From Qipengyuania proteolytica (GTDB taxonomy: Bacteria > Pseudomonadota > Alphaproteobacteria > Sphingomonadales > Sphingomonadaceae), in contig NZ_JAIGNN010000002.1 of the NCBI RefSeq assembly GCF_019711565.1, forward strand, positions 62,001-126,000: 64,000 nt of DNA, given 5' to 3'. The position numbers and the translations under genes are program-made. Below are positions 11,892 to 20,691 of this stretch, one piece after another (the stretch's first letter is position 1; each line of letters opens with the position of its first letter). The notes below the pieces were generated by a model. It saw only the letters and a list, made by a program, of their open reading frames with translations, had not been told where the DNA came from and ran no database searches.

Positions 11892-13000
11892 CGCGGACCT
11901 GAGACGTTGAACTTGAACAGCATCACGTCGCCGTCCTGGACCACGTATTCCTTGCCTTCCTGGCGCAGCTTGCCGGCTTCCTTGGCGGCGCCTTCGCCGC
12001 CCAGCGTGACGTAATCGTCATAGGCGATGGTCTCCGCACGGATGAAGCCGCGTTCGAAATCGGTGTGGATCTCGCCCGCCGCCTGCGGGGCCTTGGCTCC
12101 GGCGGGGAAGGTCCACGCGCGCGATTCCTTGGGGCCGGCGGTGAAGAAGGTTTTGAGGCCCAGCAGCTTGTAGCCGGCGCGGATCACGCGGCTGAGACCG
12201 CTTTCGTCGAGGCCGAGTTCGGCGAGGTATTCGGCGCGGTCTTCCTGCGGCATGCCGACAAGCTCGCTCTCGATCGCTGCCGAAACCACCACCGCCTCGG
12301 CACCTTCGGCCTTGGCCTTCTCGAACACGAGATCAGACAACGCGTTGCCCTTGGCCGCATCTTCCTCGGCCACGTTGCAAACATAGAGCACGGGCTTGGC
12401 CGTCAGCAGCTGCGCCTGCCGAAAGACGCGCGCTTCCTCGTCGTCCTTCGGCTCGGTCAGGCGGGCGGGCTTGCCGTCGCGCAGCAGGTCCAGCGCTTGG
12501 CCGAGCACGCTGGCCATGAGCCTGGCTTCCTTGTCGCCACCGGTGGCGCGCTTGGCCGCCGCAGGTACGCGCTTTTCCAGGCTTTCGAGGTCGGAGAGCA
12601 TCAGTTCCGTCTCGACCACTTCGGCATCGGCGATGGGGTCGACCTTATTGGCGACGTGCTGGATGTCGTCATCCTCGAAGCAGCGCAGTACGTGGACGAT
12701 CGCGTCCACCTCGCGAATGTTGCCGAGGAACTGGTTGCCCAAGCCTTCGCCCTTGCTCGCGCCCTTCACCAGGCCTGCGATATCGACGAAGGCCAGCTGG
12801 GTCGGGATGATCTTGGCCGACCCGGCAATCGCGGCGATCTTGTCAAGCCGTTCGTCCGGCACCGCGACCTGGCCGACGTTCGGCTCGATCGTGCAGAAGG
12901 GATAGTTCGCGGCCTGCGCGGCCTGCGTTTCGGTAAGGGCGTTGAAAAGGGTGGACTTGCCGACATTCGGCAGGCCGACGATCCCGCAGCGGAAACCCAT
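11888..13000 (-). CDS. ychF: Redox-regulated Obg-like ATPase YchF
   Basis: A universally conserved P-loop protein of the Obg family that prefers ATP and binds ribosomes. The 370-residue product has Walker A GLPNVGKST (9-17), switch region with DIAGLVKGAS, an NKVD-type specificity loop replaced as usual in YchF, a coiled-coil insert, and a C-terminal TGS domain (about 280-370, with AGEIHTDFERGFIRAE). Length and motifs match the family. It is first in a two-gene unit with the nucleotide pyrophosphatase. Confidence 0.97.
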   Translation of the reverse strand: MGFRCGIVGLPNVGKSTLFNALTETQAAQAANYPFCTIEPNVGQVAVPDERLDKIAAIAGSAKIIPTQLAFVDIAGLVKGASKGEGLGNQFLGNIREVDAIVHVLRCFEDDDIQHVANKVDPIADAEVVETELMLSDLESLEKRVPAAAKRATGGDKEARLMASVLGQALDLLRDGKPARLTEPKDDEEARVFRQAQLLTAKPVLYVCNVAEEDAAKGNALSDLVFEKAKAEGAEAVVVSAAIESELVGMPQEDRAEYLAELGLDESGLSRVIRAGYKLLGLKTFFTAGPKESRAWTFPAGAKAPQAAGEIHTDFERGFIRAETIAYDDYVTLGGEGAAKEAGKLRQEGKEYVVQDGDVMLFKFNVSGPR

Positions 13001-13064
13001 CGATAACTCCGGAAATAGTGTGTGGGCGCGCCCTTAGCCGCGCCTGCCGCAGAATGCCAGAGCG

Positions 13065-14060
13065 TCAGAGGTTGTGGACCGCCTTGATCAGCGGCCCGTA
13101 ACCGCTTTCCCCCAGCCAGCCGACCTGGACCTGGGCCGTCACCTCGTTGATCGGCAGCTGGGGCTTGGGTGCCGGGTGGACGGCGGTGCGCAGCGGGCGC
13201 GTGCCCGGCGGCATGGCGATCTGGCGCGCAATTTCGCTCGGTACGTCCATGGGATCGGCGCTTCGGCCCGAGCCGTCCTCCTGCCCGATACGCGCCATCA
13301 CCTGCGGATAGCCTGCCGCGTGGATCGCGTTGGCGCGTTCCTTGAGATCGGCCGAATAGGCGTTGCGATTGACCCAGACCTCCGTTGGATAACCGCCGGG
13401 CTCGATAATGCTCACGTCGATGCCGTGCGGGACGAGTTCGTAGGCCAGCTGCTCGCTCATTGCCTCGAGCGCGAACTTGGTGGCGGAGTAATGCCCCGAA
13501 TAGGGCACGATGACGCGGCCGAGCTGGCTCGATATCTGGAAAATCTGTCCCGACCGCTGCTCGCGCATGCCGGGCAGGACGGCGCGAGCCATGCGGTGGC
13601 AGCCGAAGACGTTGGTGTCGAAGATGAGCTGCGTCGCCTCCATGTCCTGCACTTCGACCGGTGAGGTGATGCCGATGCCGGCATTGTTGACGAGCACGTC
13701 CAGCGGGCCGCCGTTGATCCGCTCGGATTCGGCAACTGCACCGTAGCACTGCTCTTCCTCCAGCACGTCGAGTTCGAGCACGTGGAGGTCGAGCTTCTCG
13801 TCGGCGGCCAGCTGGCGCAGCTCCTCTGCCTCGGGCCGCGGGAGGTTCCGCATGGTGGCGAAGACCCGCGCGCCGAGCCGCGCGTAATGTTCCGCGCCGA
13901 GGCGCCCGAAACCGGAGGAACTGCCGGTGATGAGGATGCTCTTGCCCGACAGGTCGGGCGGGGAGGGCATGGTCTCTGCGAGCGCGCTGCGGGCGCCTGC
14001 GATGGCGACACCGGTGGCGGCGGCTCCGGCGAGCAGAGTGCGGCGGTCGATCTGGGGCAT
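13065..14060 (-). CDS. SDR oxidoreductase with Tat-type signal
   Basis: A short-chain dehydrogenase/reductase of 331 residues. After a signal-like N-terminus (DRRTLLAGAAATG, ending near ALAE at about residue 30) it has the cofactor motif TGSSSGFGR, the structural NNAG, and catalytic Ser, YSGHYSATK (Tyr, Lys). A C-terminal extension follows. The twin Arg plus hydrophobic run ending in AxA suggests export by Tat with bound cofactor, which is unusual for this family. ATG 14060 was chosen because AAAGGAGA lies just upstream; the ATG at 14102 lacks this. It is divergent from the TPR gene. Confidence 0.88.
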   Translation of the reverse strand: MPQIDRRTLLAGAAATGVAIAGARSALAETMPSPPDLSGKSILITGSSSGFGRLGAEHYARLGARVFATMRNLPRPEAEELRQLAADEKLDLHVLELDVLEEEQCYGAVAESERINGGPLDVLVNNAGIGITSPVEVQDMEATQLIFDTNVFGCHRMARAVLPGMREQRSGQIFQISSQLGRVIVPYSGHYSATKFALEAMSEQLAYELVPHGIDVSIIEPGGYPTEVWVNRNAYSADLKERANAIHAAGYPQVMARIGQEDGSGRSADPMDVPSEIARQIAMPPGTRPLRTAVHPAPKPQLPINEVTAQVQVGWLGESGYGPLIKAVHNL

Positions 14061-14172
14061 CGGTCTCTCCTTTGTGAGCGCGGCGATAGCACGATTGAAC
14101 ACCGGTGATAACGCGGGGGCAAGCGCGATGCATTTTCACCAAGATTTCAGGTTCTGCTGGTAGGAACCGGGC

Positions 14173-15696
14173 ATGAGCCGAATTCGCCTTTTCGCGTCGC
14201 CCATCGTCCTGGCCATGGCGCTCGCCGCCTGCGCGCCCGATCCCGAAACCCGCTTCGCCGACGCGCAGGCTGCGTTTGCGGCCAACGATTTCCGCGGCGC
14301 GCGCGTGTCGCTGATTGCCGGGCTGAAGGACCAGCCCGGCAATCACGAGATGCGGCTGCTGCTGGCGCAGGCGCAGATCGCGTTGGGCGACGGGGAAGGG
14401 GCGGCGACGTCGCTCGCGGCGCTCCCGGCCGAATGGACGGACGATCCGCGCGTCCTGCTTGCGCGCGGCGAGGCGGAGGTGCTGCGTGGCCGGTTCGACG
14501 AAGCTGTCGCTGCAGTCGAACCGCTGGAAACCGGCGCGGCGGATCGGATCCGTGCGCTTGCGGCCATCGGCAAGGAAGATTTCGCTGCGGCGGCAGAGGC
14601 CTTCGCCGCTGGTGCCGCTCGGGAGCCGGTCGATGCGAAGCTGCTCGCCTCCTATGCGCGATTCGAGCTGGCGCACGGCAATCGCGACAAAGCTGGTGCC
14701 TTGCTCGACCGGGCGATCGAAACCGATTCCAAACTGGTCGAGGCCTATCTCGTGCGCGCGGAACTCCTCGCCGCCAACAACGATCTTGCATCGTCGCTGA
14801 TGGCCTACGACAAGGCGCTCGACCTCCATCCAGGTAATTTCGACGGTCGCTTGGGTAAGGCTGGCATCCTCGCGCGCCTCGGCCGTTACGACGATGCCGC
14901 CGTCCTTGCGGAAGGTTTGGCCGAAGAAGCGCCGGACGATCGCGCCCTGGCCTTCGTCAATGCGCGAGTCGCGAGAGGCAGGCGGGAGTGGGAAACCGTC
15001 CGCGCGACCCTCCAACCGCTCGAAGACGAGCTGCGGGCCGAAGCCGGGATGGCGGCGCTCTACGGGGAAGCGCTGATCGAGCTCGGACAGCCAGCCGTCG
15101 GCCTCGGAGTCCTCGAACCCGAACTGCGGCGCCAGCCGAACGCGCGACCGATCCGGCGCCTCGTGGCGCGGGCACAACTGGCCGCGCGCGATGCTGCGGG
15201 CGCGCTGGCGACGATCCGGCCGCTGGCGACTCGACCTGACGCAACGCCTGACGAGCTCAAACTTGCTGCAGCCGCAGCCAAGGCCACCGGCAGCGGATCC
15301 GCCGCGACGTTCGAACAGCGACTGGACCAGCCATCCCCCGAATGGATCGGCGGCGAACTCGCCAAGGCCGACCGTGCGCTACGCAACCGGCAGTGGCAGG
15401 ATGCCGAAACCCGCTACGAAACAATCCTGTCGCGGACAGGCGGCACGAACGCGATGGTGCTCAACAACCTCGCTTTCGTGAAGGGGCAGCTGGGCAAGAC
15501 CGATGCGGCGCTCGATCACGCGCTGGCTGCGGCGAAGCTCGAACCCGACAACGCCTCGATCCTCGATACGGCGGGTTGGCTGCTGGTGCAGACCGGATCG
15601 AAGGCGCGGGGGCTCGAGATGCTCCAGCGTGCCGCACGGCTAGCGCCCGACAACGCCACTATCCAGCGTCACTTGGACGAGGCGAAGACAAGCTGA
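14173..15696 (+). CDS. TPR-repeat lipoprotein
   Basis: A 507-residue protein with a lipoprotein signal (MALAACAPD, Cys near residue 19) followed by tandem tetratricopeptide-like helical repeats over the whole length. They are clearest near residues 30-65, 170-240 and 395-505, for example LDHALAAAKLEPDNASILDT. TPR lipoproteins act as periplasmic assembly scaffolds, for instance in exopolysaccharide or PEP-CTERM systems. The specific partner here is unknown. It is convergent with a PEP-CTERM gene and shares a terminator with it. It is shorter than the roughly 900-residue PrsT TPR lipoprotein of PEP-CTERM loci. Confidence 0.85.
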   Translation: MSRIRLFASPIVLAMALAACAPDPETRFADAQAAFAANDFRGARVSLIAGLKDQPGNHEMRLLLAQAQIALGDGEGAATSLAALPAEWTDDPRVLLARGEAEVLRGRFDEAVAAVEPLETGAADRIRALAAIGKEDFAAAAEAFAAGAAREPVDAKLLASYARFELAHGNRDKAGALLDRAIETDSKLVEAYLVRAELLAANNDLASSLMAYDKALDLHPGNFDGRLGKAGILARLGRYDDAAVLAEGLAEEAPDDRALAFVNARVARGRREWETVRATLQPLEDELRAEAGMAALYGEALIELGQPAVGLGVLEPELRRQPNARPIRRLVARAQLAARDAAGALATIRPLATRPDATPDELKLAAAAAKATGSGSAATFEQRLDQPSPEWIGGELAKADRALRNRQWQDAETRYETILSRTGGTNAMVLNNLAFVKGQLGKTDAALDHALAAAKLEPDNASILDTAGWLLVQTGSKARGLEMLQRAARLAPDNATIQRHLDEAKTS

Positions 15697-15725
15697 CGCC
15701 GGCCTCTCGGGCACACCAACGAAAA

Positions 15726-15758
15726 GCGGCGCGGGACCGAAGTCTCGCGCCGCTTTTT
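15726..15758. terminator. Bidirectional intrinsic terminator
   Basis: A 12-bp stem (15726-15737 with 15742-15753, one G-T pair) closes on a 4-nt loop. On the plus strand it is followed by TTTTTCTT, and on the minus strand by CTTTTC. On the minus strand the loop and closing pair read C-TTCG-G, the very stable UUCG tetraloop. It lies between the convergent TPR and PEP-CTERM genes and should stop both. Confidence 0.88.
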
Positions 15759-15778
15759 CTTGGACCGGAGGGTTCCGA

Positions 15779-16516
15779 TCAGGCGTAGGCCAATCGTGCC
15801 GGCATCACGTCGGCGAAGCGGCGGCGGCGGGTGCCGAGCGCCAGGCCGAGGACAGCGAGGGCGAAGAGAAGCATCATGCCCGGCTCGGGAACGTCGGTGC
15901 CGCTGCTGGTGCCGCCCGAAGTGCTCGAGCTCGATGTCTGGCGGCCGCTGGCCGAGCCGACGCCGTCGACGCCGGTGATCGACTGGTAGCGGACGAAGAA
16001 ATCGTTCAGCGTCAGCGTCGCGGGTGCAGTGCCGAACGACAGGCTGAGCGTGCCGGTGCCGGTCGAACCGTCGAAGACGCCGCCCGAACCGCCGCCGGCG
16101 CAGCTGCCGGTACGCTGGCCGGAGAAGCACACGTCGACCGTGCCGATGCCGTTGGGATAGTTCGACGAGGTGTTGGTGAACCCATAGGTGCCGGTGCTCG
16201 TGGCCGAATCGATGTCCGGGTCGGTGTTGAAGGCAAAGCCCGACACACGCGATCCGATGCCGTCCCCGTCGGCCCCGGTGTTCGTCATGCTGTAGGAGAA
16301 GGTGTAGACGCCGTTCTCGATACCGGTGAGCGTGAGCGTCAGTTCCGAGCTCAGGCCGTCGATCGACGGGCCGCCGTCGACGAAGCCGTCGAAGGTGATG
16401 GTGTAGCTCTCACCGATCGAACCGGCGTCGAGGATGATGGGCTCCGCCACGGCAGGAGCGGCGGTGGCCAGCCCCACGATCGCCAGTGCCTTAATGATCA
16501 ATCGCTGAAAATTCAC
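15779..16516 (-). CDS. PEP-CTERM sorting domain protein
   Basis: A 245-residue exported protein. It has an N-terminal signal peptide (cleavage near APAVAE), a Ser/Gly/Thr-rich beta-strand body, a Ser-rich linker (about 195-210) and a C-terminal sorting tag: VPEPG, a hydrophobic helix, then RRRR. PEP-CTERM tags are processed by exosortase, usually in biofilm or exopolysaccharide producers. The start is a GTG at 16516 preceded by AACGGGGG. Ligand or structural role is unknown. No exosortase gene is in this window. Confidence 0.88.
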   Translation of the reverse strand: MNFQRLIIKALAIVGLATAAPAVAEPIILDAGSIGESYTITFDGFVDGGPSIDGLSSELTLTLTGIENGVYTFSYSMTNTGADGDGIGSRVSGFAFNTDPDIDSATSTGTYGFTNTSSNYPNGIGTVDVCFSGQRTGSCAGGGSGGVFDGSTGTGTLSLSFGTAPATLTLNDFFVRYQSITGVDGVGSASGRQTSSSSTSGGTSSGTDVPEPGMMLLFALAVLGLALGTRRRRFADVMPARLAYA

Positions 16517-16651
16517 GGAAACCCCCGTTTCGGTCCAAGCTGAAGTTCTGATTACCTGCCAAGTCTCACGAAACCCTCTCCGTGGCGAGCGAATTGCGTC
16601 GCGTGTCTCAATAGGGAACAGAGTTTTCGAGAATGCTGAACGGAGACGGTT

Positions 16652-17221
16652 TCAGTCCTGCATCCGCAAGGCGAATTCGCTCATGAAGCGGGCATCGTCC
16701 CCACGTGCCAGCCACTCGGCCTCCGCCCCGATCGCGGCGAGCATGTCGGCAAGATCGTCCATCTCCGACTTGGCGTAATTGCCCAGCACGTGACCGGTCA
16801 CCCGCTCCTTGCTGCCGGGATGCCCGATGCCGATGCGCACGCGGCGAAAGTCGGGGCCGAGATGCTGGTTGATGCTGCGCAGGCCGTTGTGCCCGGCAAG
16901 CCCGCCGCCGCGCCGGACCTTCACCTTGAACGGAGCAAGGTCGAGCTCGTCATGGAAGACGGTGAGCGCGTCCACGTCCAGCTTGTAGAAACGCAGCGCC
17001 TCTCCCACCGCGCGGCCGCTCTCGTTCATGTAGGTCGCGGGCTTCAGGAGCAGGATCTTCTCGCTGCCGATCCGGCCTTCCTGCACCCAGCCGGAGAACT
17101 TCTTTTGCACCGGGCCGAAATCGTACATCTCCGCAATCACGTCGCACGCCATGAAGCCGACGTTGTGCCGGTGGAGCGCATATTGCGGTCCGGGATTTCC
17201 TAGGCCTGTCCAGATCTGCAT
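16652..17221 (-). CDS. pth: Peptidyl-tRNA hydrolase
   Basis: Pth releases tRNA from peptidyl-tRNAs that drop off the ribosome. The 189-residue product has the family signatures WTGLGNPGPQYALHRHNVGF with the catalytic His (about residue 20), KPATYMNESG, FHDELDL and GGGLAGHNGLRSI, in the usual order and length. It lies with rplY on the same strand, an association (rplY-pth) common in bacteria, but here a P-loop gene sits between them. Confidence 0.97.
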   Translation of the reverse strand: MQIWTGLGNPGPQYALHRHNVGFMACDVIAEMYDFGPVQKKFSGWVQEGRIGSEKILLLKPATYMNESGRAVGEALRFYKLDVDALTVFHDELDLAPFKVKVRRGGGLAGHNGLRSINQHLGPDFRRVRIGIGHPGSKERVTGHVLGNYAKSEMDDLADMLAAIGAEAEWLARGDDARFMSEFALRMQD

Positions 17222-17236
17222 GCGCGGGCTGCTACA

Positions 17237-17737
17237 TCAAGCGAGGCTTGCGAGGAAGGCCTCTGCCTCCCGCGGATGGCGGAAACGCACGACCTCGCCG
17301 GGGAAACCCGAAAGGCGGCGCTCCAGCGCGGGCGTCTTTACCCTGCGGAACGCGGCGACATAGAGGAAGAATTCCGGGTCGAAACGCTCTGGGCAACTGG
17401 GTGGCGCGTCAGGTCGGACGGTCCCATGGAGAGTGCTGATCCTGCGAAAGAGGCGCCACAGGCAGAGGTATGTGGGGTAGTCGAGCAGGATGGCCGTGTC
17501 GGCTCTTGCGAGGCGGCGGGCCATGCTATCCCCGTAATTGCCGTCGATGATCCAGCGCTCGCCGGCGAGCAGCTCATCGACCCTGGCCGACCACACCGCG
17601 GGGTCGGGCTCCTGCCATCCCGGCAGGTGATAGTGCGCGTCGAGGTGGATCAGCGGCAGGCCCGTGCGCACGGCGAGAGCGCGCGAGAAGGTCGACTTGC
17701 CGGCTCCGGGCGAACCGATGACGAGCACGCGTTGCAT
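17237..17737 (-). CDS. P-loop kinase-like AAA protein
   Basis: A 166-residue P-loop NTPase resembling adenylate kinases and the FlaR/'topology modulation' group. Walker A is GSPGAGKST (7-15), followed by LDAHYHLPGWQEPD and a DGNYGDSMARRLARADTAILLDYP segment typical of that group, including Asp/Arg residues for nucleotide handling. The substrate is unknown. The ATG at 17737 has AAGGAGG upstream. A longer in-frame reading to 17869 overlaps rplY and was rejected. It lies 15 nt upstream of pth on the same strand. Confidence 0.85.
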   Translation of the reverse strand: MQRVLVIGSPGAGKSTFSRALAVRTGLPLIHLDAHYHLPGWQEPDPAVWSARVDELLAGERWIIDGNYGDSMARRLARADTAILLDYPTYLCLWRLFRRISTLHGTVRPDAPPSCPERFDPEFFLYVAAFRRVKTPALERRLSGFPGEVVRFRHPREAEAFLASLA

Positions 17738-17773
17738 GGCGATGGCCCTCCTTCCGACCGCTCCCATGAATCG

Positions 17774-17801
17774 AAAACGCCGGCCCCGTGAGGGACCGGC
17801 G
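17774..17801 (-). terminator. Intrinsic terminator after rplY
   Basis: On the minus strand an imperfect 10-bp GC stem (17778-17801, GTGA-type loop, one mismatch) is followed by TTTT (17777-17774). It lies between the rplY stop and the P-loop gene, and would separate their transcription. Confidence 0.7.
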
Positions 17802-17834
17802 CTTCGTGAGTGCCGTGCAGGATGGCGCGGGCGA

Positions 17835-18533
17835 TTACTCGCTCTTCGCTTCCTGTTCGTCGGCGGCATCGTCGTCGGGACCCTGCTCGGTGGCAGCGGT
17901 CTCGCCCGGTTCCATGCCGGCGCCGGTCTGGCCTTCGGTGGTCGTGTCGCCTTCGCTCTTCTTGAGCGCCGACGGAGCGACCAGCGTCGCGATGGTGAAG
18001 TCGCGATCGGTGATCGCGCTCTCGCTGCCGTCCGGCAGGGTCACTTCGCTGATGTGGATCGAATCGCCGACCGCCTTGCCGGTGACGTCGATTTCGATCT
18101 CGCTCGGGATCTTGTCGCTTTCGCAGATCAGGTCGAGCTCGTGACGAACCACGTTCAGCACACCGCCCTTCTTGAGGCCCGGCGAGGCTTCTTCGTTGAT
18201 GAACACGACCGGAACCATCACTTCGATCTTGGCGCCCTTGGACAGGCGCAGGAAGTCGACGTGTTCGGGACGGTCGTTCACGGGATGCAGAGCGACATCC
18301 TTGGGAAGCGTGCGGATCTTCTTGCCACCGACTTCGATCGTAACGATCGAGTTCATGAAGTGGCCGGTGCCGAGCTGGCGGACCAGTTCCTTGGCTTCCA
18401 CGTGGATCAGGGTGGGTTCTTCCTTGCCGCCATAAATAACGGCGGGAACACGGCCTTCGCGGCGAAGTTGACGGGAGGCTCCCTTGCCAGCCCGTTCGCG
18501 CGCCTCGGCCGGCAGGGTCAGAGCGTCGCTCAT
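17835..18533 (-). CDS. rplY: 50S ribosomal protein L25 (Ctc type)
   Basis: L25 binds 5S rRNA in the large subunit. This is the long Ctc form: an N-terminal L25 domain (about 1-95, with [17 protein letters not shown] and [12 protein letters not shown]) and a C-terminal beta domain (about 96-190), then an acidic low-complexity tail of about 40 residues. The total is 232 residues. ATG 18533 has AAAGG upstream, and the open frame to 18749 is not L25-like. It is a stand-alone gene with its own terminator, reading toward pth. Confidence 0.96.
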   Translation of the reverse strand: MSDALTLPAEARERAGKGASRQLRREGRVPAVIYGGKEEPTLIHVEAKELVRQLGTGHFMNSIVTIEVGGKKIRTLPKDVALHPVNDRPEHVDFLRLSKGAKIEVMVPVVFINEEASPGLKKGGVLNVVRHELDLICESDKIPSEIEIDVTGKAVGDSIHISEVTLPDGSESAITDRDFTIATLVAPSALKKSEGDTTTEGQTGAGMEPGETAATEQGPDDDAADEQEAKSE

Positions 18534-18660
18534 GTCACATACCTTTCGAATGCATTTTGAATATCCGGTCTCACCACGCCTCCAGGGATGACCATGGTGC
18601 CGGAGGGCGCGCGCATAGCAGGCGGGCTGCGAAAGGCAAGCGAATACGGGCGAGCGCTTG

Positions 18661-19542
18661 CTATTCCACGCGGCGGATGCGATAGCCTGCCTGCTCCAGT
18701 TTCGCGGGCAGCCCCTCCGGGCCGAGCAGATGGCCCGCGCCGACCGCAATCAGCGGCTTGCCCGGCGCGCTCAGCAGGTTTTCGATCTTCGCCGCCCAAG
18801 CGTCGTTCCGCCCGACCAGCAAGGCCTGCCGCAATTCGGGATCGGCGAGCATGCCCTTGCCGGTCAGTTCGCCGAGTGCATCGAGATCACCCCCGCGCCA
18901 GGCGCGCGCCAGCTTGCCCCGGTCGTCCGCGCCGGTGCCGGCCTCGACCAGCACCGCGTTGAGCAGGTCGCGCTGTTCCTTCTCGGGAAGGGTATCGAAG
19001 ATCGCCAGCTGGGCCCTCGCGCCCTCCAGCTCGACGACATCCCGACCGGAGAAATCCCCGATCAGGGCGCGATCGGCACCGTTTTCCGCATCGCCTTCCT
19101 GTGCCACCTGGGCAAGGGCGAGGGCCGCGCCCCAGCTTTCCATCTCGTCGAAATAGCTGCGGCGGACGCGGGCCTTGACCAGCAGCGCATCGAATTCATC
19201 GCGCAAGGCAGGATCGAGACGCGCGCGGATCGGCCCCGCGGACTTGTCGTAAGCCATGCTCTCGAACAGCGAGGAGAGTTCGGCTCCGTCATCGAGATTG
19301 GCGACCTCGACGACCAGCAGGTCCGCTTCCCCGACCACGGCATCGAGCTCGTCCGAACGCCATGCCACCCCATCGGGCAGCGCATGGACCGTCCCGAACA
19401 TCCAGCCTTCGACCGTTCCATCCTCGCCCGCGATTTCCCACAGTGCGGGATAGCTGTCCGGTTCCGGGCCGTCAGGCTGCGCGGGCTGGCAAGCTGCCAG
19501 GGCAAAGGCGAAAAACCCCGCCGATAAAAGATGGCGCTTCAT
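18661..19542 (-). CDS. TraB/GumN-family lipoprotein (copy 1)
   Basis: A 293-residue TraB/GumN (Tiki-like) protein, a family with proposed metalloprotease activity. It has a lipobox (ALAAC, Cys18), the first motif GTVHALP (His53) and the closing [11 protein letters not shown] with a C-terminal GYRIRRV. It lacks membrane helices, so it should be anchored in the periplasm. The downstream-strand neighbour at 19569 is a paralogue of the same architecture. The function in the cell is unknown. Confidence 0.88.
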   Translation of the reverse strand: MKRHLLSAGFFAFALAACQPAQPDGPEPDSYPALWEIAGEDGTVEGWMFGTVHALPDGVAWRSDELDAVVGEADLLVVEVANLDDGAELSSLFESMAYDKSAGPIRARLDPALRDEFDALLVKARVRRSYFDEMESWGAALALAQVAQEGDAENGADRALIGDFSGRDVVELEGARAQLAIFDTLPEKEQRDLLNAVLVEAGTGADDRGKLARAWRGGDLDALGELTGKGMLADPELRQALLVGRNDAWAAKIENLLSAPGKPLIAVGAGHLLGPEGLPAKLEQAGYRIRRVE

Positions 19543-19568
19543 GCCCGGAGGCTGCCTCTCGCGGACCG

Positions 19569-20492
19569 TCACTGGACGCGGGTTACGGCAATCTTCCGCC
19601 GCTTGAGGTAATCCTGCACGCTCTTTTCGCCAGCGAGATGCCCGGCGCCTACCGCGATGAAGACCGTGCCCGGCGTATCCATGCGCGCGTCGATCCATTC
19701 GGCCCAGGTCTTGTTGCGATCGTAGAGCAGCACCTTGGCCAGTTGGGGATCGCTCAGCCCCTGGTTCATCAGCTCGGCCAGCCCCTCGGCATCACCCGCA
19801 AGCCACTCGGCCACCATCTGCTCCATCATCGGGACCATGGTATCCATGGTGTCGATGGCCGACATAAGGAAGGCGATCTGCGATTCCTGCGGCAGCGTGT
19901 CGAAGACGTTCACCTGAAACTCGACCGTCTCCAGCGCCTCGCGCTTTGCGGATTGCTCCGCCTCTCTTTCGACCACCTTCTCGACCCCGCTTTCCGCAGT
20001 CCAGCCGTTCTTCATCAAGGGGAGAACGGCCAGCGTCATCCCGGCAAACCACGGCTCGAACCGGTCGAAGGCATTCACAGGCAGGCCGAGCTCGGTCAGC
20101 GCCGCCTCGTATTTCGCGCTCTTGGCTTCTCCCAGCACGCCGCGCAGCGACTGTTCCGGCGGCAGCATGGCCTTGAGGGCGATGGCCTGCTGGGCGGCCG
20201 GATCGCTGGTCGCTTCGGCCGGAATTTCCGTGACCAGCGTATCCGCCGAATCCAGCGCGGTCGCGATCGGGCCCTTGAACCAGTCCACATCCTGCGGCAG
20301 CGCGTGGACCGTACCGAACAGGTAGATCGTGGTGTCCTCGTCGGCCACCTTCCACAGCGCCGGGCCCTCGGCGGCTGGTGGTGTTGCGACGGCGGTTGCG
20401 GAGGCGGACGCCACTTCGCCGCCGGTGTAGCCCGTGCAGCCCTGGAGGCCCATCGCCACGGGGGCTGCCAGCAGAAGGAGATTGCGCGTCAT
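19569..20492 (-). CDS. TraB/GumN-family lipoprotein (copy 2)
   Basis: A 307-residue paralogue of the gene at 18661. It shares FGTVHALPQ near residue 59 and the C-terminal GAGHLAGEKSVQDYL, followed by a basic RVQ end. The signal ends in GLQGC, a less typical lipobox. Both copies are read on the minus strand, this one first, with a 26-nt gap, so they are probably one operon produced by tandem duplication. The two sequences have diverged considerably outside the motifs, which suggests an old duplication. Confidence 0.88.
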   Translation of the reverse strand: MTRNLLLLAAPVAMGLQGCTGYTGGEVASASATAVATPPAAEGPALWKVADEDTTIYLFGTVHALPQDVDWFKGPIATALDSADTLVTEIPAEATSDPAAQQAIALKAMLPPEQSLRGVLGEAKSAKYEAALTELGLPVNAFDRFEPWFAGMTLAVLPLMKNGWTAESGVEKVVEREAEQSAKREALETVEFQVNVFDTLPQESQIAFLMSAIDTMDTMVPMMEQMVAEWLAGDAEGLAELMNQGLSDPQLAKVLLYDRNKTWAEWIDARMDTPGTVFIAVGAGHLAGEKSVQDYLKRRKIAVTRVQ

Positions 20493-20691
20493 TCTCTCAT
20501 TTTCCTCGCTTAGGTCCCCGGGCCCCGATTCGGACTTCGGATGTGTTCGGGCGGATTAGCGACAACCGCTATTGTCCCGCAACACCAACAGGTTTCGCCG
20601 TGCATCCGGCGGCGGCCGGAAGTTTGCGCTTTCGGGCGAGCGCGCAGGCGGGCATTGACGCGTTTTGGCGCTTCCGCCAAAGCCCCGCGCC

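Noticed and set aside
12766..15177. An 803-codon open frame on the minus strand spanning ychF, the SDR gene and the TPR gene
   Set aside because: It runs in another frame through three well-supported genes, is Arg/Pro/Ala-rich as expected for GC-rich shadow frames, and matches no family.
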